Notes: a model not told the origin generated them from the letters alone. DNA of 64,000 bases from Brevundimonas subvibrioides (GCF_002280785.1 NZ_NCEQ01000007.1:186001-250000), one strand, 5' to 3'. Shown: positions 36,106 through 46,351, counted from the stretch's first letter. Translations and numbers: made by a program.

Positions 36106-37014
36106 TCAGTGGTCGGCGCTGGCGAAGTTGCGGCGCGGCGAGGGCGGCGCCGGAGGCGCGGGCGGGACCGGCGGCGCAGGCGTCCGGACCATGATCCGGG
36201 AGCCGCAGCTTCGGACGCTGAGACCGTTCGGCAGGCGGGTCGAGGAGTCGCCGCAGGCCTGCGCGATCTGGGCCTGGGTCAGGCCCCGGGCGCTCGACAG
36301 GTCGGCGCCCCGGATGTCGGTCCGGCGCAGCGAGGCGTCGGTGAAGACGGCCCGGCCGAAGGTCCCCTGGGACAGGCGGGCTCCGTCCAGCTGGGCGTTG
36401 CTGAAGTTGGCGGCGCTGAAGTCGCCGCTGGCCATGTTGGCCGCGTTCATCTCGGCGTTGGCGAAGGAGGCGCCGCGCGCGCTGACGTTGGCCAGGGTGG
36501 TGCCGAACAGCTCGGCGTTGGACAGATTGGTCCCTGACAGGACCGCGCCGTTCATGTTCGCGCCCATGAGTTCGGCCCCTGACAGATTGGCCCGGCTGAG
36601 ATCAGCGCGGCTGAAGACGGCGCCCTGGGCCTCGGCTCCGTGCAGGTTCACGTCTCGGAAGACAGCGCCGCCGAAGTTCGATCCCTGGATCTGCACACCG
36701 GTCATGTTTGCGTCGGTGAAGTCGCTGTTCGAGAAGTTGGAGCCGACCAGTTCGGCGCCACGCAGGTCCGCGCCGACCAGGGTCGCGCTGATGAAGCTGG
36801 CGCCGGTGAAGGTGGCGCCGGCCAGGTTGCGGCCCGACAGTTCGCAGCGGTTGCAGGTTCCGCCCAGTGAGATCATCCGGGTCACGTCGCGATCCTGGAT
36901 CGGCAGGCTCACTTCGGCCGCAGCCGGCGCCGCGAGCGCCGAGAGGCCGGCGAACAGCGCGAGGGCCGGCAGGGCGGTGGAGAGGCGGCGGGAAATGAAC
37001 ACGGTTTGTTTCAC
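36106..37014 (-). CDS. Exported pentapeptide-repeat protein, larger paralogue
   Basis: About 302 residues. Signal peptide (LSTALPALALFAGLSALAAPAAA), then about 35 pentapeptide repeats of A(D/N)LxG type from residue 60 (LAGATFTGASFISATLVGAD), giving a right-handed beta-helix. After the repeats comes GLTQAQIAQACGD, then a Pro-rich tail (PAPPVPPAPPAPPSP). The start is uncertain: GTG at 37014 is used, but TTG 37038 or GTG 37002 are possible. A CNRC motif precedes the helix. Function unknown; similar motifs in the next gene make them paralogues. Confidence 0.82.
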   Translation of the reverse strand: MKQTVFISRRLSTALPALALFAGLSALAAPAAAEVSLPIQDRDVTRMISLGGTCNRCELSGRNLAGATFTGASFISATLVGADLRGAELVGSNFSNSDFTDANMTGVQIQGSNFGGAVFRDVNLHGAEAQGAVFSRADLSRANLSGAELMGANMNGAVLSGTNLSNAELFGTTLANVSARGASFANAEMNAANMASGDFSAANFSNAQLDGARLSQGTFGRAVFTDASLRRTDIRGADLSSARGLTQAQIAQACGDSSTRLPNGLSVRSCGSRIMVRTPAPPVPPAPPAPPSPRRNFASADH

Positions 37015-37076
37015 GCCCTCTAGATGATCCCTGGGCAACCGAAACCCTACTTAAATCGCGGTAAGAATGGAGGTCT

Positions 37077-37562
37077 TCAGCAGGCGGGAATGCGCAGGTT
37101 TCCGGGCAATGTGGTCGCGGCGTCGCCGCAGGCGCGGTTCAGCTGGGCCTGGGTCAGGCCCGTCGCGCGCGCCAGCTGGGCGCCGGAGAAGTTAGCCCCG
37201 GTCAGGGTCGCACCTGAAAAGCTCGACCCCTCCAGATAGGCGCCGACGAAGCTGGCGTTGGTCAGGTCGGCGCGATTGAAATTCGAACTGGAGAAGACGC
37301 CGCCGTAGGCCTCCACATCGCGCAGATCGGCGCTGGAGAACCGGGTGCGGTTCATCACTGCCAGGCTCAGGTCCGCCTGGCGCAGCCGGGAGCCGCTGAG
37401 GTTCAGGCCGCGCGCCTCCAGCCCCGAGAAGTCGCCCTGGAACAGATTGCAGCCGGAACAGCTGGTGCCGCCGCGCACGCGAGCGATCTGGCCAGCGTTC
37501 TGGGCAAGGGCCGGGGCGGCGATGAGGGTGAGGGCGGCGGCGGCGAGGATCAGGCGTTTCAC
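37077..37562 (-). CDS. Exported pentapeptide-repeat protein, smaller paralogue
   Basis: 161 residues. Signal peptide (MKRLILAAAALTLIAAPALAQ), a CSGC motif, and about 18 pentapeptide repeats (LNLSGSRLRQADLS, FSGATLTGANFSGAQ). The C-terminal motif GLTQAQLNRACGD, then TTLPGNLRIPAC, is shared with the larger protein downstream (GLTQAQIAQACGD and a terminal Cys), as is the cysteine pair before the repeats. The pair therefore arose by duplication. Spacing to the next gene is about 60 bp; possible shared transcript. Role unknown. Confidence 0.85.
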   Translation of the reverse strand: MKRLILAAAALTLIAAPALAQNAGQIARVRGGTSCSGCNLFQGDFSGLEARGLNLSGSRLRQADLSLAVMNRTRFSSADLRDVEAYGGVFSSSNFNRADLTNASFVGAYLEGSSFSGATLTGANFSGAQLARATGLTQAQLNRACGDAATTLPGNLRIPAC

Positions 37563-37648
37563 GGCGGTCGTGCTCCGAAGCCGGCGAACCGGCGGCAGTC
37601 GTCGCCCTGTGGTTACCGCACAGGTGCTTACGATCTGTTGAACCGTGC

Positions 37649-38050
37649 TCAGTCGGGAGCCGCCACGCGGGCGAGCATGGCGCGATAGGCGTCGGAGAGC
37701 GGCTCGGACCTGCCCTCCAGGGCGCGGACATAGGTCAACGAGACCTCGGTCAGGATCTGGCCGTCGCGCCGGATATCGACGCGAAGCTCATAGCTGGAGC
37801 GACCGATACGGGGCAGGGAGACCTCCATGTCCAGCAGGTCGTCGAACCGGGCCGAACTGCGAAAGCTGGCCCGCGCGTCGACAACATAGCTCTGGGCCAT
37901 GTCGGGATGGTCGTCGGTCAACACCCCGGCGGCGCGGAAGAATTCGGTCGCGGCGACGTCGGCATAGGCGAAATAGTTGGGATTGAAGACGACGCCCTGG
38001 GCATCGACCTCGCCCCAGCGGACGCGGAGCGGGCAACTGAACCCGGACAT
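37649..38050 (-). CDS. Acyl-CoA thioesterase, 4HBT/YbgC family
   Basis: 133 residues with the hotdog-fold motif WGEVDAQGVVFNPNYFAYAD, where Asp16 is the catalytic acid. Length and the later GRSSYELRVDIRRDG strand fit 4-hydroxybenzoyl-CoA thioesterase-like enzymes. It hydrolyses an acyl-CoA thioester in the cytosol; the exact acyl chain cannot be read. Its start lies six bases after the stop of the NrdJ-like gene, so the two are one transcript, without an obvious functional link. Confidence 0.85.
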   Translation of the reverse strand: MSGFSCPLRVRWGEVDAQGVVFNPNYFAYADVAATEFFRAAGVLTDDHPDMAQSYVVDARASFRSSARFDDLLDMEVSLPRIGRSSYELRVDIRRDGQILTEVSLTYVRALEGRSEPLSDAYRAMLARVAAPD

Positions 38051-38056
38051 TTGCGC

Positions 38057-40825
38057 CTATCCGCGCATCTGGGGCGCGATCCCGCAGGTGTCGCAGATCC
38101 AGGCCGCCCCACGCTGTTGCAGGGTGAAGTCGCCGCAGGCGGGGCAGGCATCGGCCTCGCTGTGGTCGCCGCTGACGACGGGCGCCTCGGTGCGCCGGCC
38201 GAAGGGCAGGACGACCAGATTGTCAGGCGTGGCGCCCCGCGCGAAGCCCTTGGAGATGAAACGGGCCGCCGGCACCAGTTCGTCGGCCTTGCCAGAGCCC
38301 AAACCGTCGGCGTCCAGCGGCTCGGCGTCGGCGTTGGCCAACTCGTGCCGATCCAGGTAGCTCACGCCCAGTTCGCGGAAGATGTAGTCGAGGATCGAGG
38401 TCGCCGAGCCGATCGAATCGTTGCCGGTGACCCGCCCGGCCGGCTCGAACCGGGTCAGGACGAAGGCATCGACGAACTCGTCCAGCGGCACGCCGTATTG
38501 CAGGCCGATCGAGACCGCGATGGCGAAATTGTTCATCAGGCTGCGGAAGGCGGCGCCTTCCTTGTGCATGTCGATGAAGATCTCGCCGAGCTCGCCGTCC
38601 TCGTATTCGCCGGTGTGGATATAGACCTTGTGGCCCCCTACGGCGGCCTTCTGGATATAGCCCTTGCGGCGGTCGGGGAGTTTGCGGCGAGTGCGGACGC
38701 GCTCGATGACCCGTTCGACCACGCGCTCGGTCCTGGCGGGACGGGGGGAGGGAGCGGGTTCCGGCGCGCGCCGGGCCGGTTCGACGTCCGGCAGCAGAAG
38801 CAGGGGCTGGTTCGCTGCCTGACGGCGCGACAGACGAATCGCGCGGCGGCCTTCGGATGCGGCCTGGGTCAGCATGGCCATGGCCGCGCCGATGCCCGCC
38901 CGGCTGGGCAGCTCCACAGATGTCATGTCCGCGACGTCGCTCGACGGCTCCGCCGCGCGGACGAGGGCGGCGGCCGCGGCATCGAGGTCGGTGAGAACGG
39001 TCTTCAGTCGCATGGGCGTGCTGGGCCAGGCGGACAGGTCCCGATGCCCGAACACATGCTCCGTCGCCGCCGCGATTTCATCGGGGGACGCCAGCTGGGC
39101 CAGCAGTCCGCCTTGAATCAGGGTCTCCTGATCGATGCCCAGGACGTCGCGGATGAAGCCGGCTTCCAGCGTCGGCGGGCTGAAAGCGTCTTCGAGCCGC
39201 TCGACATGGGTCAGGGCCGTCTCGACGGCTTCCAGCTCCAGTTCGGTGAACCCTTTCGCCGAGAGTTCGGCATGGCCGAGGGCCGGCGAGTCCATCAACG
39301 TCCGACGGCCCAGCAGCCAGCGCTCGGCGCCCTCCACGTCGCCGCCCTGGGCGGCGATCGCGGCGGCCAGCGTCGGATGCAGGCGGCGAACGATCTCGCC
39401 GTCGCGGGTCTGGAAGACTTCGAGGCCGGACAGAGGGGCGACGCCCAGCCGCAGATCCCGCTCCGCGTCCGCAGACAGGGTGGCGATGAGGCACTGGCGG
39501 CGACCGGACGCGCTGGCGGCGGCGTGGGCCTGGGCGGTACGCAGGGCCGCGGCCCGCCCCAGATCGCTCGTCAGGTCGGCGAGGCGCGCCTCGCGCGCCG
39601 CAAGGGCGGCCAGGATGGTCTCGGCGGCGACGGGCCAGTCGGCGGCGGGGCGCAGGGTCTCGGCCAGTTCGCTGGAGGCCAGGGAGGCTGACGCCGCCAG
39701 CAGGCCTGAGGCGGCCACGAACTCGGTCTCGTTGATCACTCCGTCGGCCTGGGACGCCAGCCAGTCGAGCCCGCCCACCAGAGTCAGGACCACCGGCCGC
39801 ACGGCGTGACGCCGTCGGGCCAGACGGCCGTCGGGGGCGAAGCCGCAGGCGACCTCGATCTCCAGCGCCGTCGTCCACAGCCGGGCGAGGGCGTCCAGGC
39901 CTGCGATCATGTCCGGCAGGGCGGCCGCCACGGCGGGCAGGGCGATGGCGCAGCCCGGAGCGATGGCGAGATCCGCAGCGGCCTCGGCATCGCGCACGGA
40001 GAAGGCCACGATCAGGTCGTCGGCCAGACAGCCGTCGGCGGCGGCGCGAAGGGGGGCGTCCATCGGCGCAGCGGGATCGGAGACCGCGACGACTCGTGTC
40101 TGCTTCAACGGCTCGGGTTCCGGGGCGGAGAACATCCGTCCGGCGATGGCGTCCAGGATGGCCGTGTCGTCGGCGCCGGCACGGCGGGCGGCGAGGGCGG
40201 CGCGGCCCAGGACCGGATTGGCGCCGGGGTCGGAGCATACCGACGCCGGGCCTTCGCAACGCCTGACCGCGTCGGTCACGGCCCGGAGGGTGCGGGTGAC
40301 CCCGGACAGGGCGTGGGCGGTGACGCGCGCAGTGCGCCGCCGCGCCGTGTCGCTTTCAAATCGCGCGCGGACCCCGGCGTCGCCGAGATCGAAGACGGTC
40401 GCATTGCGCGTCGGGCCAGGCTGATCCTCGACGGCGGGCGGCGTCCGCGCGCCCTCCATCAGGACCGAGGACGGCGCGGCCAGCCCCAGAATGACGCTGG
40501 CGACCAGTTCCGAAGCGAAGGTGTCGGCAGCGATCGCCGACGGGAATATGCCGGTGGAGCGGCCCCAGGCGGCGAGGCGGGCGGCCCAGCGATCCAGGGC
40601 GCCGTCCAGGACGGGCGGTCCGGCGGCCGCGGTGCGGGTCGGCGCCCCCTCGAGGCGGGGCCAGTCGTCGGGCGACTGGTCGTACCAGTCGAGCCACGCC
40701 TCGACCCTGGAGTCGCTCCAGCCGGCGGGCGCCAGCACCCTGATGACGCGGTCAGCGCGCTCGATCTCGCGCGCTTCGCACACGACGGAGGCGGACAGGT
40801 CGGTCAGGAAGGGGGTGAAGCGCAT
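38057..40825 (-). CDS. Degenerate class II ribonucleotide reductase homologue (TSCPD and zinc-ribbon domains kept, catalytic core lost)
   Basis: 922 residues from the ATG at 40825. Residues about 710-830 match the C-terminal TSCPD region of adenosylcobalamin-dependent NrdJ almost exactly ([75 protein letters not shown]), followed by a four-Cys zinc ribbon (ACPACG, ICDTCG) near 892-916. The N-terminal 700 residues keep only faint resemblance ([18 protein letters not shown]) and contain none of the family active-site motifs or cysteine pattern. It cannot be a reductase; a structural or regulatory role is likely. Translationally adjacent to a thioesterase gene. Confidence 0.72.
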   Translation of the reverse strand: MRFTPFLTDLSASVVCEAREIERADRVIRVLAPAGWSDSRVEAWLDWYDQSPDDWPRLEGAPTRTAAAGPPVLDGALDRWAARLAAWGRSTGIFPSAIAADTFASELVASVILGLAAPSSVLMEGARTPPAVEDQPGPTRNATVFDLGDAGVRARFESDTARRRTARVTAHALSGVTRTLRAVTDAVRRCEGPASVCSDPGANPVLGRAALAARRAGADDTAILDAIAGRMFSAPEPEPLKQTRVVAVSDPAAPMDAPLRAAADGCLADDLIVAFSVRDAEAAADLAIAPGCAIALPAVAAALPDMIAGLDALARLWTTALEIEVACGFAPDGRLARRRHAVRPVVLTLVGGLDWLASQADGVINETEFVAASGLLAASASLASSELAETLRPAADWPVAAETILAALAAREARLADLTSDLGRAAALRTAQAHAAASASGRRQCLIATLSADAERDLRLGVAPLSGLEVFQTRDGEIVRRLHPTLAAAIAAQGGDVEGAERWLLGRRTLMDSPALGHAELSAKGFTELELEAVETALTHVERLEDAFSPPTLEAGFIRDVLGIDQETLIQGGLLAQLASPDEIAAATEHVFGHRDLSAWPSTPMRLKTVLTDLDAAAAALVRAAEPSSDVADMTSVELPSRAGIGAAMAMLTQAASEGRRAIRLSRRQAANQPLLLLPDVEPARRAPEPAPSPRPARTERVVERVIERVRTRRKLPDRRKGYIQKAAVGGHKVYIHTGEYEDGELGEIFIDMHKEGAAFRSLMNNFAIAVSIGLQYGVPLDEFVDAFVLTRFEPAGRVTGNDSIGSATSILDYIFRELGVSYLDRHELANADAEPLDADGLGSGKADELVPAARFISKGFARGATPDNLVVLPFGRRTEAPVVSGDHSEADACPACGDFTLQQRGAAWICDTCGIAPQMRG

Positions 40826-41030
40826 TCGCAGGCCCGGACAGGATCGTTTCGTCAGCCTAGGGCGCTCAGCACCGTGGCCGCAATAGATGTAGCGGTTTGA
40901 CGCAAGGTTACCCCCAAGATGTTGCATCCTGTGATTTGGGCTGGACGCTGGACGCGGACGCGGCCGGTTTCTATGATCGGGCGAGTGGATCGGGCCTCCC
41001 GCCGATCCGAATCTGGACTGGAATCGCCTC

Positions 41031-41423
41031 GTGCTCGGCAGAATCTTCGGTTGGACGTCCGGCGCGACGATCGGCACCCTCTTCACCATCGCCAAGCGCG
41101 GCGAACTGATCGGGACCGACGAGAACGGCAACCGCTATTATCAGTCGCGCGACAACGTCAGCTATGACGGCCGCAAGCGCCGCTGGGTCGTTTACGACGG
41201 CTATGCCGAGGCGTCGAAAGTGACGCCCGACTGGCACGGCTGGCTGCACTATACCTTCGATGAGCCGCCGACCGAGGCGCCGTTGCCGCGCCGTCGCTGG
41301 GAACTGGATCACCGCCCCAACATGACCGGAACGCCGCTGGCCTGGCATCCGCAAGGCTCACTGCTGGAGGAGGGCGTGCGCCCGGCAGCGACCGGCGACT
41401 ACGAGGCCTGGAAGCCCGAATGA
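41031..41423 (+). CDS. NADH:ubiquinone oxidoreductase NDUFA12-family subunit
   Basis: 130 residues from the GTG at 41031. Conserved B17.2/NDUFA12 segments: [46 protein letters not shown], then a Pro/Arg-rich stretch. In alphaproteobacteria, as in mitochondria, it is an accessory subunit of respiratory complex I on the matrix/cytosolic side; the other nuo genes are not in this window. Its stop overlaps the next start (ATGA). Two GAATC (GANTC) sites lie just upstream. Confidence 0.93.
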   Translation: MLGRIFGWTSGATIGTLFTIAKRGELIGTDENGNRYYQSRDNVSYDGRKRRWVVYDGYAEASKVTPDWHGWLHYTFDEPPTEAPLPRRRWELDHRPNMTGTPLAWHPQGSLLEEGVRPAATGDYEAWKPE

Positions 41424-42100
41424 ACCGCGCTCGCATCCTGCTGATCAGTACGGCGGTCGTCGGACTGGCCGTGTCGGGCGGCGTGGTCGCGGGCGGGTGG
41501 CAGAATGCGCCGGCCCAGGATGCGACCCCGGCGCCCGATTCCATCGGCGACGTCCTGCGGTCGACCGGGCCGGCGGAAGAGACGGCGCCCGCCGGCGACC
41601 CCGCCCCGGCCGTGCCCATCGCCATCACCCCGCCGACGCCCGCGATTCAGATCGAGACGGCCGCCCTGCAAGGGGATGAGGCCGACGCCGAGGCGGCGGA
41701 CGCCGATGCGGACAAGGAAGACGAGGACGCCGAGTCTGAAGCGGACAAGGCCAAACGCCTCGCGGCCGATACCGTGCTCCCGCGCCAGCGTCGCCGCGTC
41801 GCCATCATCGAGGCGATCGACAAGATCACGGCCGAAAGCATGCGGTTCGAGGTCGAGGTCGGCGGTCGCCCGGTACGCTTCAACCAGGCGCTGATCTTTA
41901 CCGCCCGCGCCTGCGAGGTCTCGGCGGAGAACGAACTTGTCCCGGACGCCATCGCCTATGTCGATGTGACGCTGCAGCCGAAGGCAGCTGGCGCCGCGCC
42001 GCGCCAGATCTTCCGGGGCTGGATGTTCTCGTCGAGCCCGGCCATCAGCGGGCTGCAACACCCGATCTATGATGCCTGGGTCGTGGGCTGCAAGGCATAG
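41420..42100 (+). CDS. DUF2155 domain protein, exported
   Basis: 226 residues. A signal-anchor/signal peptide (ILLISTAVVGLAVSGGVVAG) is followed by a low-complexity, acidic linker (Ala/Asp/Glu-rich, about residues 85-115) and the conserved C-terminal DUF2155 domain (AIIEAIDKITAESMRFEVEV, RGWMFSSSPAISGLQHPIYD, VVGCKA). It is always next to the NDUFA12 gene in alphaproteobacteria; function unknown. The ATG overlaps the previous stop; its 3' end overlaps the aat gene by 34 bp. Confidence 0.92.
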   Translation: MNRARILLISTAVVGLAVSGGVVAGGWQNAPAQDATPAPDSIGDVLRSTGPAEETAPAGDPAPAVPIAITPPTPAIQIETAALQGDEADAEAADADADKEDEDAESEADKAKRLAADTVLPRQRRRVAIIEAIDKITAESMRFEVEVGGRPVRFNQALIFTARACEVSAENELVPDAIAYVDVTLQPKAAGAAPRQIFRGWMFSSSPAISGLQHPIYDAWVVGCKA

Positions 42101-42762
42101 GTCACGGCCTCCGCGCCTGACAGCGGGCGGGTGAGGGCGGACTGGTCCGGTATCGCGGGCAAGGCGTCGGCCAGGCGTTTCAGATAGGCGCGCTGCGGGA
42201 TTTCCAGCAGACCGAACTGATCCAGATGCGGCGTGCGGAACTGGGCGTCGAGCAGTCGCCAGCCGCCGAGCCGGAGCCGCGCCACCAGATGGACGAGCGC
42301 GACCTTGGAGGCGTCTGTGGCCCGGCTGAACATGCTCTCGCCGAAGAAGGCGCCGCCCAGGGTGACGCCATAGAGCCCGCCGACCAGGACCTCGTCTCTC
42401 CAGCATTCGATGCTGTGGGCGTGACCCCGCATATGCAGGTCGAGGTACAGGCCCATGATCGGGTCGTTGATCCAGGTTTCCTCACGCCCTGGCCCCGATG
42501 CGGCGCAGGCATGCAGGACCGCGTCAAAGGCCGTATCGACGCGCACCACGAACGGTTCGCTGCGGATCGTGCGGCGCAGACGGGCGGGAATGTGGAAGCG
42601 GTCGAACGGGATGATGCCCCGCTGCTCGGGCTCGACCAGATAGACGCGCGGGTCGTCCCGGTTCTCGCCCATCGGGAACACGCCGTGGGCGTAGCACTGC
42701 AACAGGGCGTGGGCGTCGAACGGATCCGGCGGCGTGAAGGCGCTGGCCGCCGGATCGGTCAC
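42067..42762 (-). CDS. aat: Leucyl/phenylalanyl-tRNA-protein transferase
   Basis: 231 residues from the GTG at 42762, one base after the accC stop. Family motifs: LLQCYAHGVFPMGE, RGIIPFDRFHIPARLRRT, GREETWINDPI, SIECWRDEVLVGGLYGV and GGAFFGESMFSR. It adds Leu or Phe to N-terminal Lys/Arg, feeding the N-end rule ClpS/ClpAP degradation. Its 3' end converges with and overlaps the DUF2155 gene by 34 bp. Likely read from the accBC transcript. Confidence 0.96.
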   Translation of the reverse strand: MTDPAASAFTPPDPFDAHALLQCYAHGVFPMGENRDDPRVYLVEPEQRGIIPFDRFHIPARLRRTIRSEPFVVRVDTAFDAVLHACAASGPGREETWINDPIMGLYLDLHMRGHAHSIECWRDEVLVGGLYGVTLGGAFFGESMFSRATDASKVALVHLVARLRLGGWRLLDAQFRTPHLDQFGLLEIPQRAYLKRLADALPAIPDQSALTRPLSGAEAVTYALQPTTQAS

Positions 42763-42763
42763 G

Positions 42764-44116
42764 TCAGGCGTCGGTCTTTTGACGCCTGGCCCAGTTCTCC
42801 AGCCAGTGGATATCGTAGTCACCCGACAGGATGTCGGGCTCGTTCAACAGCTTCTGGAACAGGGGAATGGTCGTGTCGATGCCGCCGATGACCATCTCGT
42901 TCAGGCTGCGCTTCAGCCGGGCGACGCACTCGGCGCGGTCGCGGCCGTGGACGATCAGTTTGCCGATCAGGCTGTCGTAGTAGGGCGGGATCGAATAGCC
43001 GGCGTAGATGGCGCTATCGAGCCGCACGCCCAGGCCGCCGGGGGCGTGGAAGTCGGTGACCGTGCCGGGCGAGGGGGCGAATGTTTCCGAGTTTTCGGCG
43101 TTGATCCGGACCTCGATGGCGTGGCCCTCGAAGTGGATATCGGCTTGCGTGAACGAGAGCGGCAGGCCGGCGGCGATGCGGATCTGTTCGCGGACGAGGT
43201 CGACGCCGGTGACGGCCTCGGTGACCGGGTGTTCGACCTGCAGCCGGGTGTTCATCTCGATGAAGAAGAACTCGCCGTCCTCCCACAGGAACTCGATGGT
43301 GCCGACGCCGAGGTAGCCGATCTTGCCAATGGCCTTGTTGACGACCTCGCCGATCTGGATGCGTTCGGCGGCCGACAGGGCGGGCGACGGGGCCTCTTCC
43401 AGCACCTTCTGGTGGCGACGCTGCAACGAGCAGTCGCGTTCGCCCAGGTGGACGACGTTGCCGTGGCTGTCGGCCACGACCTGGATCTCGATGTGGCGGG
43501 GCTTCTGAAGGTACCGCTCCATATAGACCGCGCCGTTGCCGAAGGCGGCCTTGGCCTCGGTCTGGGCGGTCTGGACGGCCTCGACGAGGTCTTCGGCGGT
43601 CAGGGCGACCTTCATGCCGCGTCCGCCGCCGCCCGCCGCCGCCTTGACGATCAGCGGGAAACCGATCGACTTCGACGCCTCGATGGCGGCCTCGATCGTC
43701 TCGACCTCGCCGGCCGAGCCGGGCACGCAGGGGATGCCGGCTTCCAGCACCGTCTGCTTGGCGCTGATCTTGTCGCCCATGACCCGGATGTGCTCGGGTT
43801 TTGGACCGATGAAGGTCATGCCGTGAGCCTCGACGATCTCGGCGAAGCGGGCGTTCTCGGACAGGAAGCCGTAGCCCGGGTGGATCGCCTGGGCGCCGGT
43901 GATCTCGGCGGCGGCGATGATCGACGGGATGTTCAGATAGGATTTCGCGGCCGGGGCCGGGCCGATGCAGACGCTCTCATCCGCCAGCCGCACCCACATG
44001 GCGCCGCGATCGGCTTCCGAGTGCACGGCGACGGTGGAGATGCCCATCTCCTTGCACGCGCGGTGGATACGCAGCGCGATCTCGCCGCGGTTGGCGATGA
44101 GGACTTTGGTGAACAC
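42764..44116 (-). CDS. accC: Acetyl-CoA carboxylase, biotin carboxylase subunit
   Basis: 450 residues. GTG at 44116 ([20 protein letters not shown]) is the likely start, four bases after the accB stop. Motifs: [24 protein letters not shown] (glycine loop), [40 protein letters not shown]. It carboxylates biotin on AccB with ATP and bicarbonate, the first step of malonyl-CoA formation. Middle gene of aroQ-accB-accC-aat. Confidence 0.98.
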   Translation of the reverse strand: MFTKVLIANRGEIALRIHRACKEMGISTVAVHSEADRGAMWVRLADESVCIGPAPAAKSYLNIPSIIAAAEITGAQAIHPGYGFLSENARFAEIVEAHGMTFIGPKPEHIRVMGDKISAKQTVLEAGIPCVPGSAGEVETIEAAIEASKSIGFPLIVKAAAGGGGRGMKVALTAEDLVEAVQTAQTEAKAAFGNGAVYMERYLQKPRHIEIQVVADSHGNVVHLGERDCSLQRRHQKVLEEAPSPALSAAERIQIGEVVNKAIGKIGYLGVGTIEFLWEDGEFFFIEMNTRLQVEHPVTEAVTGVDLVREQIRIAAGLPLSFTQADIHFEGHAIEVRINAENSETFAPSPGTVTDFHAPGGLGVRLDSAIYAGYSIPPYYDSLIGKLIVHGRDRAECVARLKRSLNEMVIGGIDTTIPLFQKLLNEPDILSGDYDIHWLENWARRQKTDA

Positions 44117-44120
44117 GGGA

Positions 44121-44633
44121 TCAGGCCTCGAGGACAACGAGAGGTTCGCCGAACTCGACGGGCTGGGCGTCGCCGACCAGGATCTCCTGCACGACGCCGT
44201 CGCGAGGAGACTGGATCGGGTTCATCGTCTTCATGGCCTCGACGATCAGCAGGGTCTGACCCTTCTTGACCTTGTCGCCGACCTTGGCGAACGGCGGGGC
44301 CTCGGGCGAGGCCTGCAGATAGACGGTGCCGACCATCGGCGACTTCACCTGCTCGCCCGACCTGGCGACGATCGTGGCCGGGTCCGACGGCATGGACAGA
44401 GGCGCGGCGGCGGCCGCAGGCGCTGCGGCGGCCTGCGGGGCGTAGGCCGGAGCCGACGCGTACTGCATCACCGGGGTGGCGGTGATTTCGCGGGCGACGC
44501 GGATGCGCAGCTCGCCGCGCTCGACCTCGATCTCGGTCAGCGAGGTGTCGTTGAGAATGTCGGCCAGCTGGCGGACCAGCGTGGTGTCGATCTCCACCGA
44601 GGGCTCGTTATCCAGTTTCTTGTCGGTCGCCAT
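44121..44633 (-). CDS. accB: Acetyl-CoA carboxylase, biotin carboxyl carrier protein
   Basis: 170 residues. The N-terminal third ([21 protein letters not shown]) is the usual helical start, then an Ala/Pro-rich linker and the biotinyl domain with the target Lys in [12 protein letters not shown] (the T variant of EAMKM is common in alphaproteobacteria). It carries biotin between carboxylase AccC and the transferase AccAD. Followed directly by accC; aroQ lies upstream, 25 bp away. Confidence 0.98.
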   Translation of the reverse strand: MATDKKLDNEPSVEIDTTLVRQLADILNDTSLTEIEVERGELRIRVAREITATPVMQYASAPAYAPQAAAAPAAAAAPLSMPSDPATIVARSGEQVKSPMVGTVYLQASPEAPPFAKVGDKVKKGQTLLIVEAMKTMNPIQSPRDGVVQEILVGDAQPVEFGEPLVVLEA

Positions 44634-44658
44634 GAGAGCTATGCCTTGTGGTCTGGGT

Positions 44659-45120
44659 TCAACGGGCAGGCGATGCGGAGCGTTCCCGCGCCAGCCGGAG
44701 GGCGGCCTTGACGGCCAGTTCGTAGGAATGGGCGCCGAAGCCCGAGACGATGCCCGCGGCCGCCAGCGAGACGTAGGAGTGACGCCGGAATTCCTCGCGG
44801 GCCCCCGGGTTGGACAGGTGGCACTCGACGACCGGGATCGTCAGGGCCTTCAGCGCGTCCAGCAGGGCGATGGAGGTGTGGCTGTAGGCCGCCGGGTTGA
44901 TGACGAGCGCCACAGCTTCCGTGCGAGCTTCCTGGATCCAGTCGACCAGTTCGCCTTCGTGATTCGACTGGCGGAAGACCACGGTCGCGCCTTCGGCCGC
45001 CGTCTCGCACAGGGCCTGGACGTCGGCCAGGGTATCGCGCCCATAGATGTGCGGCTCCCGCACCCCCAGGAGGTTGAGGTTGGGGCCGTTCAGGACGTAG
45101 AGGACGGGGGTTTCGGGCAT
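44659..45120 (-). CDS. aroQ: 3-dehydroquinate dehydratase, type II
   Basis: 153 residues from the ATG at 45120. Catalytic residues: Arg21 (loop) and Tyr26 in [47 protein letters not shown] and the shikimate-pathway CHLSN. It converts 3-dehydroquinate to 3-dehydroshikimate by a type II trans-elimination. Head of the accB-accC-aat operon, a standard alphaproteobacterial arrangement. Confidence 0.97.
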   Translation of the reverse strand: MPETPVLYVLNGPNLNLLGVREPHIYGRDTLADVQALCETAAEGATVVFRQSNHEGELVDWIQEARTEAVALVINPAAYSHTSIALLDALKALTIPVVECHLSNPGAREEFRRHSYVSLAAAGIVSGFGAHSYELAVKAALRLARERSASPAR

Positions 45121-45249
45121 TCGCTCCGGAGGGGTTGGCGACGGGGCCAATGAGAGTGGTTCGCCGCTTCGGTGGGCGGGCCTTTTAGCGGAACGGCGTC
45201 GCTCGTCAAAGCCGAGGTTGCGCCGCACAGGTCAGGTTGACGTAACGAC

Positions 45250-45447
45250 ATGCGCATTCAAGTCAACGGAGATACGCGGGAGGTGGCCGCACGAACAGTC
45301 CTGGCGTTGGTCGAGGAGCTCGGATTCGACGTTCGCAAGGTCGCCGTCGAGCGCAACCTGGCCATTGTGCCCCGGTCGCTGCATGCCGGGACGGCGCTGG
45401 AGGACGGCGACCGGATCGAACTGGTCCAGTTCGTCGGCGGCGGGTGA
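45250..45447 (+). CDS. thiS: Thiamine biosynthesis sulfur carrier ThiS
   Basis: 65 residues with a ubiquitin-like fold ([31 protein letters not shown]) and the required C-terminal Gly-Gly for adenylation and thiocarboxylate formation. It donates sulfur to ThiG. Divergent from aroQ by 129 bp. No TPP riboswitch elements were recognised upstream. thiG follows 40 bp later. Confidence 0.96.
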   Translation: MRIQVNGDTREVAARTVLALVEELGFDVRKVAVERNLAIVPRSLHAGTALEDGDRIELVQFVGGG

Positions 45448-45487
45448 GCGGGTTCCGTTCCCGGGCGCGCAGGCCTAGATTAGGGCG

Positions 45488-46294
45488 ATGAACGCTCCCT
45501 TCGTCGCACCGACCGCCGATTCCCCGACCGATCGCTGGACCGTCGCCGGTCGCAGCTTCAACTCGCGCCTGATCGTGGGCACCGGCAAATACGCCGACTA
45601 CGCCCAGAACGCGGCGGCGGCCGAGGCGGCGGGCGCCGATATCGTCACCGTGGCCCTGCGCCGGGTGAACCTCAGCGATCCGTCCCAGCCGATGCTGATC
45701 GATTATCTGAAGCCGGACCGGTTCACCTTTCTGCCCAATACGGCCGGCTGTTTCACGGGGGAGGACGCGGTGCGGACCCTGAGGCTGGCGCGCGAGGCGG
45801 GCGGCTGGGACCTGGTCAAGCTGGAGGTTCTGTCCAACTCGGCGCACCTGTATCCCGACATGATCGAGACGCTCAGGGCGCTGGACCTGCTGGTCAAGGA
45901 CGGCTTCGACGTCATGGTCTACTGCACCGACGACGTGGTCATGGCCAAGCGGCTGGAAGATGCGGGCGCGGCGGCGATCATGCCGGCGGCCTCGCCGATC
46001 GGATCGGGTCTCGGCATCCAGAACCGGGTCAATATCCGGCTGATCGTCGAGCAGGCGAGCGTTCCGGTGCTGGTCGATGCCGGCGTGGGCACGGCATCGG
46101 ACGCCACCATCGCCATGGAGCTGGGCTGCGACGCCGTGATCGCCAACACGGCCATCGCCGGGGCGCGCGATCCCATCGGCATGGCGCGAGCGATGAAGCA
46201 CGCCGTCATTGCCGGGCGAGAGGCCTATCTGGCGGGACGGATGGCGAAGAAGATGTACGCCGATCCGTCCTCGCCTCTGGGCGGGCTGATCTGA
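45488..46294 (+). CDS. thiG: Thiazole synthase
   Basis: 268 residues. (beta/alpha)8 barrel with the Schiff-base Lys in [37 protein letters not shown] and the phosphate loop [12 protein letters not shown]. With ThiS it makes the thiazole moiety from DXP and dehydroglycine/iminoacetate. No thiH or thiO is in the window. The N-terminal ~20 residues before [17 protein letters not shown] are of low complexity. Confidence 0.97.
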   Translation: MNAPFVAPTADSPTDRWTVAGRSFNSRLIVGTGKYADYAQNAAAAEAAGADIVTVALRRVNLSDPSQPMLIDYLKPDRFTFLPNTAGCFTGEDAVRTLRLAREAGGWDLVKLEVLSNSAHLYPDMIETLRALDLLVKDGFDVMVYCTDDVVMAKRLEDAGAAAIMPAASPIGSGLGIQNRVNIRLIVEQASVPVLVDAGVGTASDATIAMELGCDAVIANTAIAGARDPIGMARAMKHAVIAGREAYLAGRMAKKMYADPSSPLGGLI

Positions 46295-46351
46295 GCTTGA
46301 CGGAACGCGGGTTCGGCGACAGGGTGTTCCTGTAATGTTCCGGAGCGACCG

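Noticed and set aside
44200..44260. AccB biotin site written EAMKT instead of EAMKM
   Set aside because: This variant is normal for alphaproteobacterial AccB; the biotinylated Lys is unchanged.
45121..45249. TPP riboswitch before thiS
   Set aside because: The conserved CUGAGA and the ACC..GAUCUGGxUAAUxCC elements are not recognisable in the 129-bp gap.
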